64,000 bases of DNA from Parasulfitobacter algicola (GCF_013315265.1 NZ_JABUFE010000009.1:95995-159994), one strand, 5' to 3'. Shown: positions 1 to 9,570, counted from the first letter of the stretch. Translations and numbers: made by a program. The notes: generated by a model from the letters alone, not told the origin.

Positions 1-490
1 CTTCGGCCCCGGCAGTACTGACCGCATCTTCCCGTCCAGCCGATTCGACACTGATCACCGCCAAAACCAGTGCAGGTGACACTTTTGTTCCAATTGTATG
101 CTTTAAAATGTCTTGTCCATGCGCGTCTGCAATTGATTGCAGTCCGCTCAACCGTGGCGTAGGGACATTTTGCCCCGAAGGTGCTTCGCGCAGATGGTTA
201 ACTGCAGCTTCCAAACGGTCTGGGCCCATATCCTTAATGTCTGGGGATATCGCGCCCCAGTACCATCCCATCACACCCGAACCAGCCTCTGCTTTTGGGG
301 TTTGTGCTACTGTTTCAGTCGGTGGTGGATCGGCCTTGGGTTCAACCTGAACCGTTATGCGTTGTTTTGTGTCTGCCGTCGGAACTGTCACACGTTTAAA
401 TGTGAACTCCGGAAAGGGTTGGGGTTCATCTGCAAAGACTATGGACGACAAAAGAATCGCCCCAGTCGCTAATCCTGCTAATAGCCGCAT
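1..490 (-). CDS. Lytic transglycosylase, SLT family (3' part outside the window)
   Basis: I translated the reverse strand from the ATG at 488-490. It opens with a signal peptide (MRLLAGLATGAILLSSIVFA), followed by a Pro-rich linker and the start of an SLT domain. The motif ALVLAVISVESAGRED at about residues 140-155 carries the expected catalytic Glu (ISVES), and AVSTAGAE runs into the window edge where the usual GLMQL follows. About 163 residues are visible. The enzyme cleaves peptidoglycan glycan strands in the periplasm. Divergent placement next to a tad pilus locus suggests, by inference, that it opens the wall for the secretin or pilus; lytic transglycosylases often sit beside such loci. 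The reading frame is open throughout. The family call is firm; the role in pilus assembly is not proven. Confidence 0.85.
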   Translation of the reverse strand, partial: MRLLAGLATGAILLSSIVFADEPQPFPEFTFKRVTVPTADTKQRITVQVEPKADPPPTETVAQTPKAEAGSGVMGWYWGAISPDIKDMGPDRLEAAVNHLREAPSGQNVPTPRLSGLQSIADAHGQDILKHTIGTKVSPALVLAVISVESAGREDAVSTAGAE

Positions 491-837
491 TTTGCGGATC
501 CTGCCTTTATTATTCTTGTTTCCTAATTACGTAAAATACAGCCTATATAACGAGCTTTATTTCTGAATCGAGAAATTTAAATATGTTGGTTGTGCCATAA
601 ACACATCGCCAAACACATTGAAATTCGGAAATTTTCTATATTTTATACATACAAAACAAATACTTATGATGTTTTTTTTATAATTTTACATTTTCTTATA
701 TATTGCGCCACGATTGCCCAACTCTTGCCCCATTCGGCTGGCTATATCTGGCTATCCGACGCGGGCTTGGTCTTTAAGAGGCTGACCTACATGGCCACGC
801 CGGGGGATAACTGAGCGATATGTAACGGAGAAATGAT
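491..837. promoter_or_regulatory. AT-rich divergent intergenic region
   Basis: This stretch of about 350 bases lies between the transglycosylase gene (leftward) and the first pilin gene (rightward), so it must hold both promoters. It is clearly AT-rich, especially 520-700. I see no convincing coding sequence, no CtrA full site and no clear -35/-10 pair. A short direct repeat, GGCTAT, occurs twice near 740-755. Confidence 0.4.
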
Positions 838-1023
838 ATGAACTTCCTTAACCTTCTGAAAAACTTCCGCGATGACGAATCTGGTGCTGTAACTGTTGAC
901 TGGGTTGTACTGGCTGCTGCCATCGTACTTCTGGGTTCTGTTGTACTGGCGGCCATTCGTACAGCGACTGGAACACTTGCCCAAAACATTGCAACTGCAA
1001 TCGGCAAAGTTAACGTTGAATAA
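838..1023 (+). CDS. flp: Flp/Fap-type IVb pilin, first copy
   Basis: A 61-residue pre-pilin, the presumed structural subunit of the Tad pilus. It has a short basic leader (MNFLNLLKNFRDDES), a prepilin processing Gly, then AVTVDWVVLAA and a hydrophobic helix of about 20 residues. Type IVb pilins normally carry Glu-Tyr at mature positions 5-6; here the pair is Asp-Trp, a variant I associate with Rhodobacteraceae pilins. GGAG at 827-830 sits 7 bases before the ATG. The gene is followed by its own terminator, so it can be expressed far above the assembly genes. It should be processed by the TadV/CpaA peptidase encoded at 11073. Confidence 0.88.
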   Translation: MNFLNLLKNFRDDESGAVTVDWVVLAAAIVLLGSVVLAAIRTATGTLAQNIATAIGKVNVE

Positions 1024-1051
1024 GTATAATTTTTATACTTTTGAAATGTTT

Positions 1052-1080
1052 AAAAGCCACGCTTTGCGTGGCTTTTTTTA
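1052..1080 (+). terminator. Rho-independent terminator after first pilin
   Basis: GCCACGC (1056-1062) pairs perfectly with GCGTGGC (1066-1072) across a TTT loop, with A residues before and seven T residues after. It ends the first pilin transcript. Confidence 0.9.
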
Positions 1081-1180
1081 TTTTATAAAACAAAGTATTA
1101 ATCGGCAATATTTTGCCACTTTTCAATCAAAAAAATGACTTACAAAGACTTCAAAAGTAATTTCAATAGGAGTGTCTGAC

Positions 1181-1357
1181 ATGCGCAAATTATTCAAAGA
1201 ATTCCGTAAATCGGAAGATGGTGCCATTACGGTTGACTGGGTTGTTTTGACAGCAACAGTTGTTTTCTTTGTTTTAACGCTTGTTTTAGGTACAATTGGC
1301 GATGCCGTTGGCGGAGTTGCAAACTCTATCGCAACTTACATGAACGGCCTTATGTAA
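1181..1357 (+). CDS. flp: Flp/Fap-type IVb pilin, second copy
   Basis: A second pre-pilin of 58 residues: basic leader MRKLFKEFRKSED, processing Gly, then AITVDWVVLTA and a hydrophobic helix. It resembles the first copy in the leader and the processing motif but has a different C-terminal half (ends YMNGLM). An in-frame GTG at 1172 overlaps the AGGAG at 1168-1172, so I chose the ATG at 1181, which sits 8 bases after that site. It lies upstream of cpaB with about 136 bases between. Two diverged copies may be a major and a minor pilin or alternate pilins; the sequence alone does not decide. Confidence 0.86.
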   Translation: MRKLFKEFRKSEDGAITVDWVVLTATVVFFVLTLVLGTIGDAVGGVANSIATYMNGLM

Positions 1358-1493
1358 GAATCTTGCAACGCCCACCAGTTTTCTTAAGAGATCGCATTTA
1401 ATGAATGCTATGGCGTAACGTTATGGCTTTACGGTCCTTCCCATCTGATATGTTTTGTCTATAATTAAGACGGCCACACTCACTAAGGGGAAT

Positions 1494-2354
1494 ATGATGC
1501 GTTTGGTTTTCGGTTTGGTTCTGTTGTTAGGCGTTGGCCTTGCAGGATTTGCTGTGTTTATGGTGCAAGATTATTTTGCGCAACAAGAAGCCCAATTGGC
1601 CAAAGAGCGCGAGGCGAGGGCACAAATTGTACCCACGACTGATGTGTATATAACAGCACGTGCAATCAGGTATGGTGAACGTCTCACCAAAGAAGATGTG
1701 ACGCTTGTTCGCTGGCCAGTTGAGGGCGTACCAGAAGGTTCTTTTCAAACCGAAGAATCGCTGTTTCCAAACGATGCCGATCAGAACAGATTTGTTTTGC
1801 GTGCTTTGGAAAAAGGTGAAGCACTGATGAATGTTAAAGTATCCGAGCCTGGTGCTGACGCAGGTATCCGGTCTAGAATTTCATCAGGTATGCGCGCATT
1901 CACTGTCAGGGTTGATGTATCAAGTGGTGTGTCAGGCTTGTTACGTCCAGGGGATCGCGTTGATGTGACTTGGACAGGTAGTCCAGGTAATTCAGGCACT
2001 CAAATTACACAACTTATCGAAACTGGTTTGGAAATTATTGCAATCGACCAATCTGCTGATCCGGATTTCGAAGGGACAGCAATCGCTCGAACAATTACTG
2101 TTGAGGCAACTCCAAACCAAGTTTCGCGTTTGGAAACAGCTCAAAACTCTGGGCGGTTAACATTGTCTTTGATCGGACTTGATGAAGTTGGATCTCCAAT
2201 TACTTCATCCAGCAATCAAACACCAACGACATTGGGTGATGTATTGGGAATTCAACAAGAAATCATCATTCAGGAAGAAGAAGAAAAAGAGTGCTTTAAC
2301 ACCGTTACACGTGGTGGCGTAAGGGAACGCATCCAGATTCCATGCACTAACTAA
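1494..2354 (+). CDS. cpaB: Flp pilus assembly protein CpaB (RcpC)
   Basis: Periplasmic assembly factor of the Tad pilus, thought to work with the CpaC secretin. It has an N-terminal membrane anchor (residues about 1-25, LVFGLVLLLGVGLAGFAVFM), then a SAF domain (about 45-115, with the TAR...GERLTKEDVTLVRWP pattern) and the CpaB domain (about 120-230). The last 30 residues are acidic (EEEEKE) and carry two Cys, in ECFNTV and IPCTN. The open frame extends back to a TTG at 1455, but AAGGGG at 1485-1490 points to the ATG at 1494 or 1497. The length of about 286 residues is normal for the family. A perfect terminator follows, so the genes from 2579 on are transcribed separately or by readthrough. 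Confidence 0.92.
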   Translation: MMRLVFGLVLLLGVGLAGFAVFMVQDYFAQQEAQLAKEREARAQIVPTTDVYITARAIRYGERLTKEDVTLVRWPVEGVPEGSFQTEESLFPNDADQNRFVLRALEKGEALMNVKVSEPGADAGIRSRISSGMRAFTVRVDVSSGVSGLLRPGDRVDVTWTGSPGNSGTQITQLIETGLEIIAIDQSADPDFEGTAIARTITVEATPNQVSRLETAQNSGRLTLSLIGLDEVGSPITSSSNQTPTTLGDVLGIQQEIIIQEEEEKECFNTVTRGGVRERIQIPCTN

Positions 2355-2390
2355 ATTTTGTTGTCCTGAAAAACAATTCAAAATCAAAAA

Positions 2391-2422
2391 ACGCACCACT
2401 TCATATAGTGGTGCGTTTTTTT
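2391..2422 (+). terminator. Rho-independent terminator after cpaB
   Basis: ACGCACCACT (2391-2400) pairs without mismatch with AGTGGTGCGT (2407-2416) across a 6-base loop, followed by a T run. Confidence 0.93.
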
Positions 2423-2578
2423 ATTTGCACAACAAATGTCACGTTGTTGCGCAAGAATCACATAAACAACACCCTGCAACGTATTGATTCTTGCAATGAA
2501 TCTTGAAATCGCGCAGTTTATCCATAATCGCAGGCGCTAGACCTGCTTAACTGGGCGTGATCGGAGAGGCAGGTCACT

Positions 2579-4006
2579 ATGAAATACACAAACGCTATTA
2601 AGGCGGCTCTTTTGGGGTTCGCTGTAACTGTTGCAACCATTCCGACAGGAGTGAATGCAGAAACACTGCGCATTATGCGTGGTGCTCCATCGAGCGCATT
2701 GAATGTGCCGATGAACCGGGCTGTGGTCGTCGAAAGCGATGTACCATTTGCCGAACTCAGCATTGCCAATCCTGGGATTGCTGACATTTCAACCTTGTCA
2801 GATCGCACGATCTATGTGTTGGGTAAAGAGCCAGGTCGTACAACACTGACCCTCCTGGGTGGCGATGGTCGTTTGATTTCAAACATCGACGTCCACGTTG
2901 CACCTGATATCGGTGAATTCAAAGAACGTCTTCGTCAGATTCTTCCTGGTGAGAACATCGAAGTGCGGACAGCAAATGATGGTATCGTGCTGTCTGGAAC
3001 TGTATCCAGTATCGCACGTCTTGATCGCGCTTTGGACTTGGCAAACCGCTATGCACCTGACCGCGTTTCCAACCTGATGATGGTTGGCGGCACACAACAG
3101 GTGATGTTGAAAGTGCGTTTTGCTGAAATGCAACGGACAGCGTCTAAGGCGCTTGGTTCGCGACTAAACATTTTTGGCGGTGGCCTCGAAGGCTTTGGAG
3201 TTAATGGTGTTGGCGATTTAGTGCCAAGAGTGGATCCTGATTCTGTAGATAACCGCGGTGTTTTAGGTGGAGGCGCTATCCAGGAAGCTACAAGTAGCGT
3301 AGGCTTGACGTTTGGTATTGGTGACTACGAAGTCGCTTGGATATTGGAAGCGCTTGAGCAAAAAGGTCTTGTCAGAACACTGGCTGAACCTAACCTAGTT
3401 GCATTATCGGGTCAGGAAGCAACATTCTTGGCAGGTGGTGAATATCCTGTCGCTGTTGCCCAAGATGATGAAACAATCACTGTTGAATTCAAGCCGTTTG
3501 GTGTTGAATTAAACTTTATTCCACGTGTGGTCGATGGTGATACGATCAACCTTAGTTTGGAAGCTGCGGTAAGTTCGATTGATCCTTCGGTTAGTTTTCG
3601 TGCTGATGTCGATGGGATTGAAATCTTTGGCTTCCGCAGACGTGAAACATCCACAACAGTCGAAATGCGTGATGGTGAAAGCTTTGCGATTGCTGGTTTG
3701 TTGGAGGATGATTTTTCTAATACGGCAACGCAGACACCTTGGTTGGGCGATGTGCCGATCTTGGGTTCATTGTTCCGCAGTGCATCTTTCGAACGCGGTC
3801 AGTCTGAACTGGTCATCATCATCACACCGCATCTTGTCACACCAACACGCGGCGAAGCACTTGCATTGCCAACAGATCGGGTCACACTGCCAACTGAAGG
3901 TGAATTCTTCATCAATGGTCGTATGCAAGGTCGTCTTCGTGGTAGTGCAGAAGCAGAAGTAGCAAAGCAGGACTTCAATGGGTCCTACGGCTACGTAATG
4001 GACTAA
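2579..4006 (+). CDS. cpaC: Tad pilus secretin CpaC (RcpA)
   Basis: Outer-membrane secretin through which the Tad pilus exits. The 475-residue protein starts with a signal peptide (to about residue 28, ending VNA). It continues with the pilus-assembly N-domain (about 30-100, with the VVVESDVPFAELSIANPGIADIS pattern), a BON-like segment (about 115-165), and the secretin core (about 240-430) with the family signature near GESFAIAGLLEDDFSNT and VPILGSLFRS...SELVIIITPHLV. GGAGAGG lies shortly before the ATG. The length is typical. Next in the operon is an OmpA lipoprotein that may help to pilot or anchor the secretin (inference). Confidence 0.94.
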   Translation: MKYTNAIKAALLGFAVTVATIPTGVNAETLRIMRGAPSSALNVPMNRAVVVESDVPFAELSIANPGIADISTLSDRTIYVLGKEPGRTTLTLLGGDGRLISNIDVHVAPDIGEFKERLRQILPGENIEVRTANDGIVLSGTVSSIARLDRALDLANRYAPDRVSNLMMVGGTQQVMLKVRFAEMQRTASKALGSRLNIFGGGLEGFGVNGVGDLVPRVDPDSVDNRGVLGGGAIQEATSSVGLTFGIGDYEVAWILEALEQKGLVRTLAEPNLVALSGQEATFLAGGEYPVAVAQDDETITVEFKPFGVELNFIPRVVDGDTINLSLEAAVSSIDPSVSFRADVDGIEIFGFRRRETSTTVEMRDGESFAIAGLLEDDFSNTATQTPWLGDVPILGSLFRSASFERGQSELVIIITPHLVTPTRGEALALPTDRVTLPTEGEFFINGRMQGRLRGSAEAEVAKQDFNGSYGYVMD

Positions 4007-4020
4007 GGGGCATGAAAGCT

Positions 4021-4677
4021 ATGAAAAAATCACTTCTTATCATGGGCCTCTTTGCCCTTGCGGCTTGCGAATCCGGCTCTGGCCCCGCAAGTCTGGCACA
4101 AGAAACAGGCGCTCAGGTTGACCAAGGTAACTTTGGCAACGCCACGATGAACAACACGCTTGTTCAGAATGGGGAACGCTCGGCAACAATCAACCTGACC
4201 AACCGTTTCGCAAGTGAGGTTGATCCATCTGTAACCTTCGCATTTAACAGTGCGGCTCTTGATGATGCGGCACGTCAAACGCTGCGCCAGCAAGCGACAT
4301 GGATTCAGCAGTTCCCAGAGGTGCGGTTCCGTGTATATGGCCACACCGATCTGGTTGGATCAGATCAATATAACCAGACACTTGGTCGTCGTCGTGCAGA
4401 AGCTGCTGTCAATTATCTTGTAAGCCAAGGTGTTGATCGTCGCAGACTGGAAGCACTGGTATCGTTTGGAGAAACACGTCCTGTCGTATCAACGCAGGAT
4501 CGTGAGCGCCGCAATCGCCGCACAGTAACAGAGGTTGCAGGTTTCGTGAAAAACCACCCTGCTCTTCTGAATGGTAAGTACGCTGAAGTTATCTTCAGAG
4601 AGTATATTGATCCAGGCGCAAGCTATCCGACCGAACTTCAGACCATTGCAGGGTCCGAAGTGCAGGCTGGTCAGTAA
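4021..4677 (+). CDS. OmpA-family lipoprotein in the tad operon
   Basis: An outer-membrane lipoprotein that probably links the pilus machine to peptidoglycan. The lipobox ALAAC puts the acylated Cys at residue 16. A C-terminal OmpA domain (about 60-175) has the peptidoglycan-binding pattern VYGHTDLVGS...YNQTLGRRRAEAAVNYL. The ATG at 4012 lies one base after AAGGGG, too close to use it, so the second ATG at 4021 is preferred. A gene of this type between cpaC and cpaE is what I would expect in roseobacter tad loci. About 50 residues after the OmpA core are not assigned. Confidence 0.85.
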   Translation: MKKSLLIMGLFALAACESGSGPASLAQETGAQVDQGNFGNATMNNTLVQNGERSATINLTNRFASEVDPSVTFAFNSAALDDAARQTLRQQATWIQQFPEVRFRVYGHTDLVGSDQYNQTLGRRRAEAAVNYLVSQGVDRRRLEALVSFGETRPVVSTQDRERRNRRTVTEVAGFVKNHPALLNGKYAEVIFREYIDPGASYPTELQTIAGSEVQAGQ

Positions 4678-4692
4678 ACAAACAGTTCCGAG

Positions 4693-4716
4693 AAACCGCA
4701 TAATCGCGGTTTTTTG
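4693..4716 (+). terminator. Short rho-independent terminator
   Basis: AAACCGC (4693-4699) pairs with GCGGTTT (4706-4712), followed by a T run. It is the first of two terminators between the OmpA gene and cpaE. Confidence 0.7.
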
Positions 4717-4760
4717 GCCCCAATGTTGCCAAAGTCTGACAACATGTTCGAAATTAGGGG

Positions 4761-4791
4761 AAAAGCGCCAGGAAAACCCTGGCGCTTTTTG
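4761..4791 (+). terminator. Strong rho-independent terminator before cpaE
   Basis: AGCGCCAGG (4764-4772) pairs with CCTGGCGCT (4778-4786), with A and T runs on the two sides. It is second in tandem, so cpaE onward should have its own promoter in 4792-4870. Confidence 0.9.
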
Positions 4792-4877
4792 TATTGGGCA
4801 GGCTTATACTCATAAAGATGTATATTGTTGATAACGAGTCGGCCCGCAGACTGGGGAATGTATAAGGATGAAAAGCG

Positions 4878-6122
4878 ATGAGTAGCGCTATGGTGCAATC
4901 AGATGAGGCACAGATCACGGCCTGTACGATATGTCGTGACATCCAGAATTTTGATTTGCTTATTGATGACATGGAAGGTGCATTAGGCGAAAGCTGGGGC
5001 GACCTGGGGTTTAATGATGCCATGTCTTTCTTTAAGCAGCCGGACGCATCGCAGCTGGAATTTGTTGCGATCGCCGTTGATGCCGAAGACGAAGAAGACC
5101 TGACACTGATCGAAGAGATCGTAAAGGGTGCCAAGGACAGCAACATCAAGGTTATTTTGATCGCTGATGAAGTTAGCCCTGCGGCCCTGCACCGTCTTCT
5201 GCAGACCGGGGCTGACAGTTTTGTGCCCTATCCGCTGCCTGATGGCGAACTTCACGCCGCAATCGAACGTATTCGCATACCCGAGCCCGAGATAACGGGT
5301 GGTGGTGAAGGCCAGGTTGCACAAAAGTTCCTCGGCAGCAAAAATGGCGTTGTTCTACCCGTGCATGGACTTGCTGGCGGATCAGGCGCAACAACATTTG
5401 CGGTAAATCTAGCTTGGGAATTGGCAAACGTTTATAAGAAAGATAATCCGACAGTGTGTGTTTTGGATTTCGAACTTCAGTTTGGAAACACAGCAACTTA
5501 TCTTGATCTAGCACGTCGCGAAGCTGTTTACGAATTATTGGTTGATACCGAAAATATGGATCGTGAGAGCTTTTTGCAGGCGTTGCAGCCGTTTAAAGAC
5601 AAGGTTCATGTACTAACTGCACCGACTGACATCTTACCTTTGGATCTCATCGGTCCCGAGGATGTTTTGCGTATTCTGGCAATGGCCAAAGCCAACTTTG
5701 ATTATGTGATTGTTGACATGCCGTCAACATTGGTTGCCTGGACGGAAACGGTACTGAACGAAGCGCAGGTTTACTTTACTCTGTTCGAAATGGATATGCG
5801 CTCTGCCCAAAATGCGATCAGAATGATCAAAGCTTTAAAAGCGGAAGAGCTTCCGTACGACAGATTGCGTTTTGTCGTTAACCGCGCCCCAAAATTTACT
5901 GACATGCAGGGCAAGGCGCGCGTAAAACGTATGGGCGAAACACTTGATATCAAAATCGAAGTACAGCTGCCTGATGGCGGCAAACAAGTCATGGAATCTG
6001 GGGATCATGGCGAACCGCTGGCTGAAACAGCTGGTAAAAATCCCCTTCGTAAAGAAATTCAGAAACTCGCAGCGTCGCTTCATGAATTGAATGTCGAAGC
6101 CGCTGCTCAAGAGTCTCTATGA
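4878..6122 (+). CDS. cpaE: Tad pilus localization ATPase CpaE
   Basis: A MinD/ParA-like protein that places or regulates the Tad machine at the inner membrane. The 414 residues comprise a receiver-like N-terminal domain (about 15-130, containing LTLIEEIVKGAKDSNIKVILIADEV) and a P-loop ATPase domain from about 150. The Walker-A region reads GGSGATTFAVNLA: the MinD-type signature Lys is replaced, as is usual in CpaE. The FDYVIVDMP segment is the Walker-B/DxP strand. AAGGA at 4864-4868 supports the ATG. cpaF follows after 23 bases. Confidence 0.92.
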   Translation: MSSAMVQSDEAQITACTICRDIQNFDLLIDDMEGALGESWGDLGFNDAMSFFKQPDASQLEFVAIAVDAEDEEDLTLIEEIVKGAKDSNIKVILIADEVSPAALHRLLQTGADSFVPYPLPDGELHAAIERIRIPEPEITGGGEGQVAQKFLGSKNGVVLPVHGLAGGSGATTFAVNLAWELANVYKKDNPTVCVLDFELQFGNTATYLDLARREAVYELLVDTENMDRESFLQALQPFKDKVHVLTAPTDILPLDLIGPEDVLRILAMAKANFDYVIVDMPSTLVAWTETVLNEAQVYFTLFEMDMRSAQNAIRMIKALKAEELPYDRLRFVVNRAPKFTDMQGKARVKRMGETLDIKIEVQLPDGGKQVMESGDHGEPLAETAGKNPLRKEIQKLAASLHELNVEAAAQESL

Positions 6123-6145
6123 TTTTATGAAAAGGGTGCTGACAC

Positions 6146-7597
6146 ATGTTTTCACGCTATAAAAAGCCAAACGGATCGAAACCAGAAGCTGGTTCAGAAG
6201 CCGCAACTGTTAAACCTGTTGATGCAAATGCATCAGCAAAGCAAGTCACTGCCGTAAAGCCTTCAAAGATGAAACCCCAAAAGGTTTCAGCACAGGCCGC
6301 GCCTATGGATAAAGAAAAAAAGCGGAAAGAACGCCTGGGCGAAATCAAACTTCAGCTTCATACAGAACTTCTGGATAACCTGAACCTTTCGGCCCTTGAA
6401 AATGCGTCTGAAAGTGACCTTCGCGCTGAGATCAACGAAATCGCGACAGAAGCATTAAATAATATGAACGTGGTTTTGAACCGCGAAGAACGTTCTATTT
6501 TGAACCAGGATCTGTATGACGAAGTGACAGGTCTTGGGCCGCTTGAGCCGCTTTTGAAAGACGAAGACGTCAATGATATTCTGGTAAACGGACCACAGCA
6601 GATCTTCATAGAGCGTGCTGGTAAACTGATGTTGAGTGACATTACCTTTAAAGATGAACGTCACCTGCTGCGGATTATCGATAAGATCGTGTCTGCGGTT
6701 GGACGTCGTGTTGATGAATCCAACCCTTATGTCGATGCGCGCTTGGCCGATGGGTCGCGTTTTAACGCCATGGTTCCGCCCATTGCAGTGGATGGATCAC
6801 TGGTATCAATTCGTAAGTTCAAAAAAGAAAAGCTAAGTATCGATAAACTGGTCGAATTCGGTGCCTTTACCGATGAAATGGCCGCCTATCTTCAAGCAGC
6901 AGTGTCGACACGTCTGAACGTGATCGTATCGGGTGGTACGGGTTCTGGTAAAACGACCACTCTGAACGCGCTTTCATCGTTTATTGATGATGCCGAGCGC
7001 ATTCTGACGATCGAGGATACAGCGGAACTTCAGCTTCAACAGACACACGTGGGTCGGATGGAAAGCCGCCCGCCAAACGTTGAAGGAAAGGGGGCCGTTT
7101 CGCAACGCGACTGTTTGAAAAACGCCCTTCGGATGCGACCTGATCGGATTATCGTGGGTGAGACGCGTGGCGAAGAAGTCATCGACATGCTTCAGGCGAT
7201 GAACACGGGCCATGACGGCTCAATGACAACCATCCACGCCAACTCAGCACGTGATGCTGTGTCTCGTTTGGAAAACATGATTGCGATGGCCGGCATCGAA
7301 ATGCCGATCAAAGCGGTCCGAAGCCAAATCGGTAGTGCTGTGAACCTGGTCGTTCAGGCCAGCCGTTTGCAAGATGGTTCGCGTCGCATGACATCCATCA
7401 CGGAAATAACCGGGATGGAAGGTGATGTTCTGTCCATGCAGGAAATTTTCAAATTCCAGCGTGTCGGCCTTAGCCCCGACAACAAAATTATCGGCCACTT
7501 CACTGCAACAGGTGTGCGGTCCCACTTTTCGGAACGTTTCCGCCTGTGGGGATACGATTTGCCGGCATCTGTCTTTGAACCTATGGCCGCGGAGTAA
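6146..7597 (+). CDS. cpaF: Tad pilus assembly ATPase CpaF (TadA)
   Basis: The secretion ATPase that powers pilin polymerisation. It has 483 residues: a Lys/Pro-rich unstructured N-terminus (1-65), an N-terminal helical domain, and the GspE/PilT-type motor. Walker A is [12 protein letters not shown] (about 263-274), the Asp box is IEDTAELQL, Walker B is [15 protein letters not shown] and the His box is [13 protein letters not shown]. All key motifs are intact. It follows cpaE closely and tadB starts 5 bases after it, so these form one transcriptional unit. Confidence 0.96.
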   Translation: MFSRYKKPNGSKPEAGSEAATVKPVDANASAKQVTAVKPSKMKPQKVSAQAAPMDKEKKRKERLGEIKLQLHTELLDNLNLSALENASESDLRAEINEIATEALNNMNVVLNREERSILNQDLYDEVTGLGPLEPLLKDEDVNDILVNGPQQIFIERAGKLMLSDITFKDERHLLRIIDKIVSAVGRRVDESNPYVDARLADGSRFNAMVPPIAVDGSLVSIRKFKKEKLSIDKLVEFGAFTDEMAAYLQAAVSTRLNVIVSGGTGSGKTTTLNALSSFIDDAERILTIEDTAELQLQQTHVGRMESRPPNVEGKGAVSQRDCLKNALRMRPDRIIVGETRGEEVIDMLQAMNTGHDGSMTTIHANSARDAVSRLENMIAMAGIEMPIKAVRSQIGSAVNLVVQASRLQDGSRRMTSITEITGMEGDVLSMQEIFKFQRVGLSPDNKIIGHFTATGVRSHFSERFRLWGYDLPASVFEPMAAE

Positions 7598-7602
7598 ATA
7601 TT

Positions 7603-8571
7603 ATGAGTTTTGATCCCGCAATTCTAATCTATGGTATCATCTTTATTGGTGTTTTGCTGCTTGTCGAAGGTCTTTACCTTGTCATGTTTGGCAAGTCGAT
7701 CAGCTTGAATTCCAAAGTGAACCGTCGCCTCGAAATGCTTGAAAAGGGTGTGGCGCGCGAACAAGTTCTGGAACAGCTTCGCAAAGAGATGAGCCAGCAC
7801 ATGAAATCGCGGTCCATTCCGTTGTATTCCATGCTGGCCGACCGCGCACAAAAGGCAAATATTGCTTTTACTCCTGGCCAATTGGTCATGATCATGGTCG
7901 CAGTATCTGTCTTTGCCTTTATCGCAATGACTTTTGGTACGGGCGCTGGTCTTCTGGTCCGCGTATTTGTATCGATCTTCATGGGTGTTGTCGGTGTTTT
8001 CATGTGGGTGAATAGCAAAGCCAAGAAACGCATGGGAATGATCGAAGAGCAATTGCCTGATGCTGTTGAACTGATGGTCCGAAGCCTGCGTGTTGGCCAC
8101 CCGTTTTCAAGTGCAGTTAATATCGTTGCAAAAGAGGTGAAAGATCCACTTGGCACGGAAATGGGCGTTATTGCAGATGAATTTGCTTATGGTCGCGATG
8201 TTGGCGAATCCCTCAAGGCAATGGCCGAACGGATGGATAACCAAGATATGCGCTTTTTGGCTGTTGCCGTAACAATCCAACAAACGTCCGGTGGTAACTT
8301 AGCCGAAATTTTGCATGGTCTGGCATTGGTGATCCGATCTCGCTTTCGTTTGTTTCGCAGGGTCAAAGCAATCACGGCTGAGGCAAAATGGTCAGGTGTT
8401 TTCCTGTCCAGTTTCCCTGTTGTCGTGATGGTATTGATGAACCTCGTACGTCCGGATTATTATGACGAAGTCCGTGAAACAGCGGTATTTGTTCCAGCGT
8501 GTCTGGTTGTTGCAGGCTTTTTGATTGCGAACATCTTCGTTATGCGCGCACTCGTCAACATCAAGGTATAA
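7603..8571 (+). CDS. tadB: Tad inner-membrane platform protein TadB
   Basis: One of two polytopic T2SS-F (GspF-like) proteins that form the Tad assembly platform under CpaF. It has 322 residues with membrane segments near 8-28, 85-130 (two) and 255-315 (two). The cytoplasmic T2SSF domain lies at about 145-260 and includes LPDAVELMVRSLRVGHPFSSAV. The start lies 5 bases after cpaF; tadC follows after 12. Confidence 0.94.
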   Translation: MSFDPAILIYGIIFIGVLLLVEGLYLVMFGKSISLNSKVNRRLEMLEKGVAREQVLEQLRKEMSQHMKSRSIPLYSMLADRAQKANIAFTPGQLVMIMVAVSVFAFIAMTFGTGAGLLVRVFVSIFMGVVGVFMWVNSKAKKRMGMIEEQLPDAVELMVRSLRVGHPFSSAVNIVAKEVKDPLGTEMGVIADEFAYGRDVGESLKAMAERMDNQDMRFLAVAVTIQQTSGGNLAEILHGLALVIRSRFRLFRRVKAITAEAKWSGVFLSSFPVVVMVLMNLVRPDYYDEVRETAVFVPACLVVAGFLIANIFVMRALVNIKV

Positions 8572-8583
8572 GGAGCAACTGAA

Positions 8584-9570
8584 ATGGAATTCCTGACCCA
8601 AATTAACGATATGCTGACTGATAGATTTGGTCCTCTTGGCCCCTTGCTTGCTGTCGGTGTGCTTGGCTTTTTGTTGATACTTCTGACGCTTCCGATTTTT
8701 TTGAAAAAGCAAAAAGATCCATTAGCACGTCTGAAAGAAGCCAATAAAGACAACACTCCAAAAGAGAAAAAACAGTCACTTCGTCTTGGCGGTAAGTTCG
8801 CTACCCTGAATAAATATTCCAATTTCCTTGAGCCGGAAAACGAAGAAGAATATTCCGCAACACGCCTTAAATTATTGCAAGCCGGATATCGTGGGAAAGA
8901 CGCCGTACGGACGTTTCACTTTGCCTCATTTGCACTTGGTATCGGCCTATTGGCTTTTGGTGCGCTTTTGGCATTGGTTCGAATTGCAACGACGGATGGC
9001 ATTTCAACAACTTCGCTGTTGTTGACCGTATTTATCCCGGGCTTAATTGGATACATGCTACCAAAATATTGGGTAACGCGTCGAAAACAGGCGCGTCAGG
9101 ATGAAATTATTAACGGCTTTCCTGATGCACTTGACATGATGCTTGTTTGTGTTGAGGCGGGTCAATCGCTTGATCAATCTATCATTCGTGTTTCCGGAGA
9201 AATCAAAGCAGGGTACCCTGCTTTGTCCGAGGAGTTTGAAACTGTCGCACAGGAAATGAAGGCCGGTAAAGAAAAATCTAACGTCCTCAGAGATATGTCA
9301 GAACGTGCCGATGTACAGGATGTTTCTAGCTTCGTGACGGTTTTGATTCAATCGGCTCAATTTGGTACATCCATTGCAGACGCGTTGCGAGTATACGCAA
9401 GCGAAATGCGGGACAAGCGCGTGATGCGTGCAGAAGAAAAAGCAAACAAATTGCCAACAAAAATGACATTGGCAACAATGATGCTGACGGTTCCACCACT
9501 TCTGATTATTTTGATTGGACCGTCGATTTATAGTATCTACAACACAATGATGAATATGACTGTGAACTGA
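8584..9570 (+). CDS. tadC: Tad inner-membrane platform protein TadC
   Basis: The second GspF-like platform subunit, 328 residues. A membrane segment at about 15-35 is followed by a charged loop, two more segments around 110-160, the T2SSF domain (about 170-290, FPDALDMMLVCVEAGQSLDQSI) and a C-terminal segment. AGGAG lies a few bases before the ATG. The stop is immediately followed by the ATG of the TadD-like gene, showing translational linkage. Confidence 0.94.
   Translation: MEFLTQINDMLTDRFGPLGPLLAVGVLGFLLILLTLPIFLKKQKDPLARLKEANKDNTPKEKKQSLRLGGKFATLNKYSNFLEPENEEEYSATRLKLLQAGYRGKDAVRTFHFASFALGIGLLAFGALLALVRIATTDGISTTSLLLTVFIPGLIGYMLPKYWVTRRKQARQDEIINGFPDALDMMLVCVEAGQSLDQSIIRVSGEIKAGYPALSEEFETVAQEMKAGKEKSNVLRDMSERADVQDVSSFVTVLIQSAQFGTSIADALRVYASEMRDKRVMRAEEKANKLPTKMTLATMMLTVPPLLIILIGPSIYSIYNTMMNMTVN

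Noticed and set aside
590..814. Open frame of 74 codons upstream of the first pilin
   Set aside because: Low-complexity AT-rich translation, no ribosome-binding site and no protein-like pattern; it lies in promoter DNA.
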